Shown here: piece by piece, positions 5,818 through 5,833 of the stretch
How the letters are laid out: each line of letters begins with the position of its first letter
Position numbering within the stretch: the first letter of the stretch is position 1
DNA from: Bacteroidaceae bacterium
Lineage (GTDB): Bacteria > Bacteroidota > Bacteroidia > Bacteroidales > Barnesiellaceae_A
NCBI GenBank assembly: GCA_017561285.1
Contig: JAFZDG010000150.1
Location: forward strand, 1 to 5,833
Reading direction: 5' to 3'
Length of the DNA: 5,833 bases
The notes under the pieces: generated by a model
Told to the model about the DNA's origin: nothing
Databases searched by the model: none
Seen by the model: only the letters and a program-made list of their open reading frames with translations
Position numbers and translations under genes: made by a program

Positions 5818-5833
5818 ATGATAAAGAAAACAC
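5818..5833 (+). CDS. cas1: Start of cas1 (only five codons in window)
   Basis: ATG at 5818, four bases after the cas9 stop, opens MIKKT and runs off the window. The next codon begins with C, which fits the MIKKTL / MIKRTL start common in type II-C Cas1 proteins of this phylum. The position directly after cas9 matches the usual cas9-cas1-cas2-array order. Cas1 is the integrase that adds new spacers. The tight spacing suggests translation from the cas9 transcript. The call rests on five residues and context. Confidence 0.6.

Overview
The window comes from a Bacteroidota genome, most likely order Bacteroidales. The evidence is the Bacteroidota-type -7 boxes (TAnnTTTG) in front of several transcripts, A-rich leaders without Shine-Dalgarno sites, a large Bacteroidota-type II-C Cas9, and a GH13 lipoprotein of the kind these gut bacteria carry. 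Genus cannot be told from this sequence.

Left part (1-1383) is moderately GC-rich and reads leftward. It holds the first 266 codons of a lipoprotein alpha-amylase of family GH13, cut by the window edge just before the expected acid/base Glu. Upstream of it are a promoter-like region with several inverted repeats, a possible 25-residue membrane microprotein, and a 95-residue protein I do not recognise.

Right part (about 1440-5833) is clearly AT-richer and is the start of a type II-C CRISPR-Cas locus. A tracrRNA gene lies at about 1489-1571 on the minus strand. It has its own -7 box, an anti-repeat, a nexus hairpin and a strong rho-independent terminator. Divergent from it, cas9 begins at 1669 and runs to 5813, but a single-base frameshift near 2999-3002 breaks it into a 447-residue N-terminal piece (RuvC-I, bridge helix, part of REC) and a C-terminal piece (rest of REC, RuvC-II, HNH, RuvC-III, C-terminal domain). 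Restoring one A would give one continuous protein of about 1381 residues with all catalytic residues present. Four bases after the cas9 stop an ATG opens MIKKT, the expected start of cas1, so cas9 and cas1 look like one operon. The CRISPR array and cas2 must lie outside the window.

The system itself is a known class. What deserves attention is the tracrRNA with full expression signals, the precisely localised cas9 break, and the composition step between the amylase side and the CRISPR locus.
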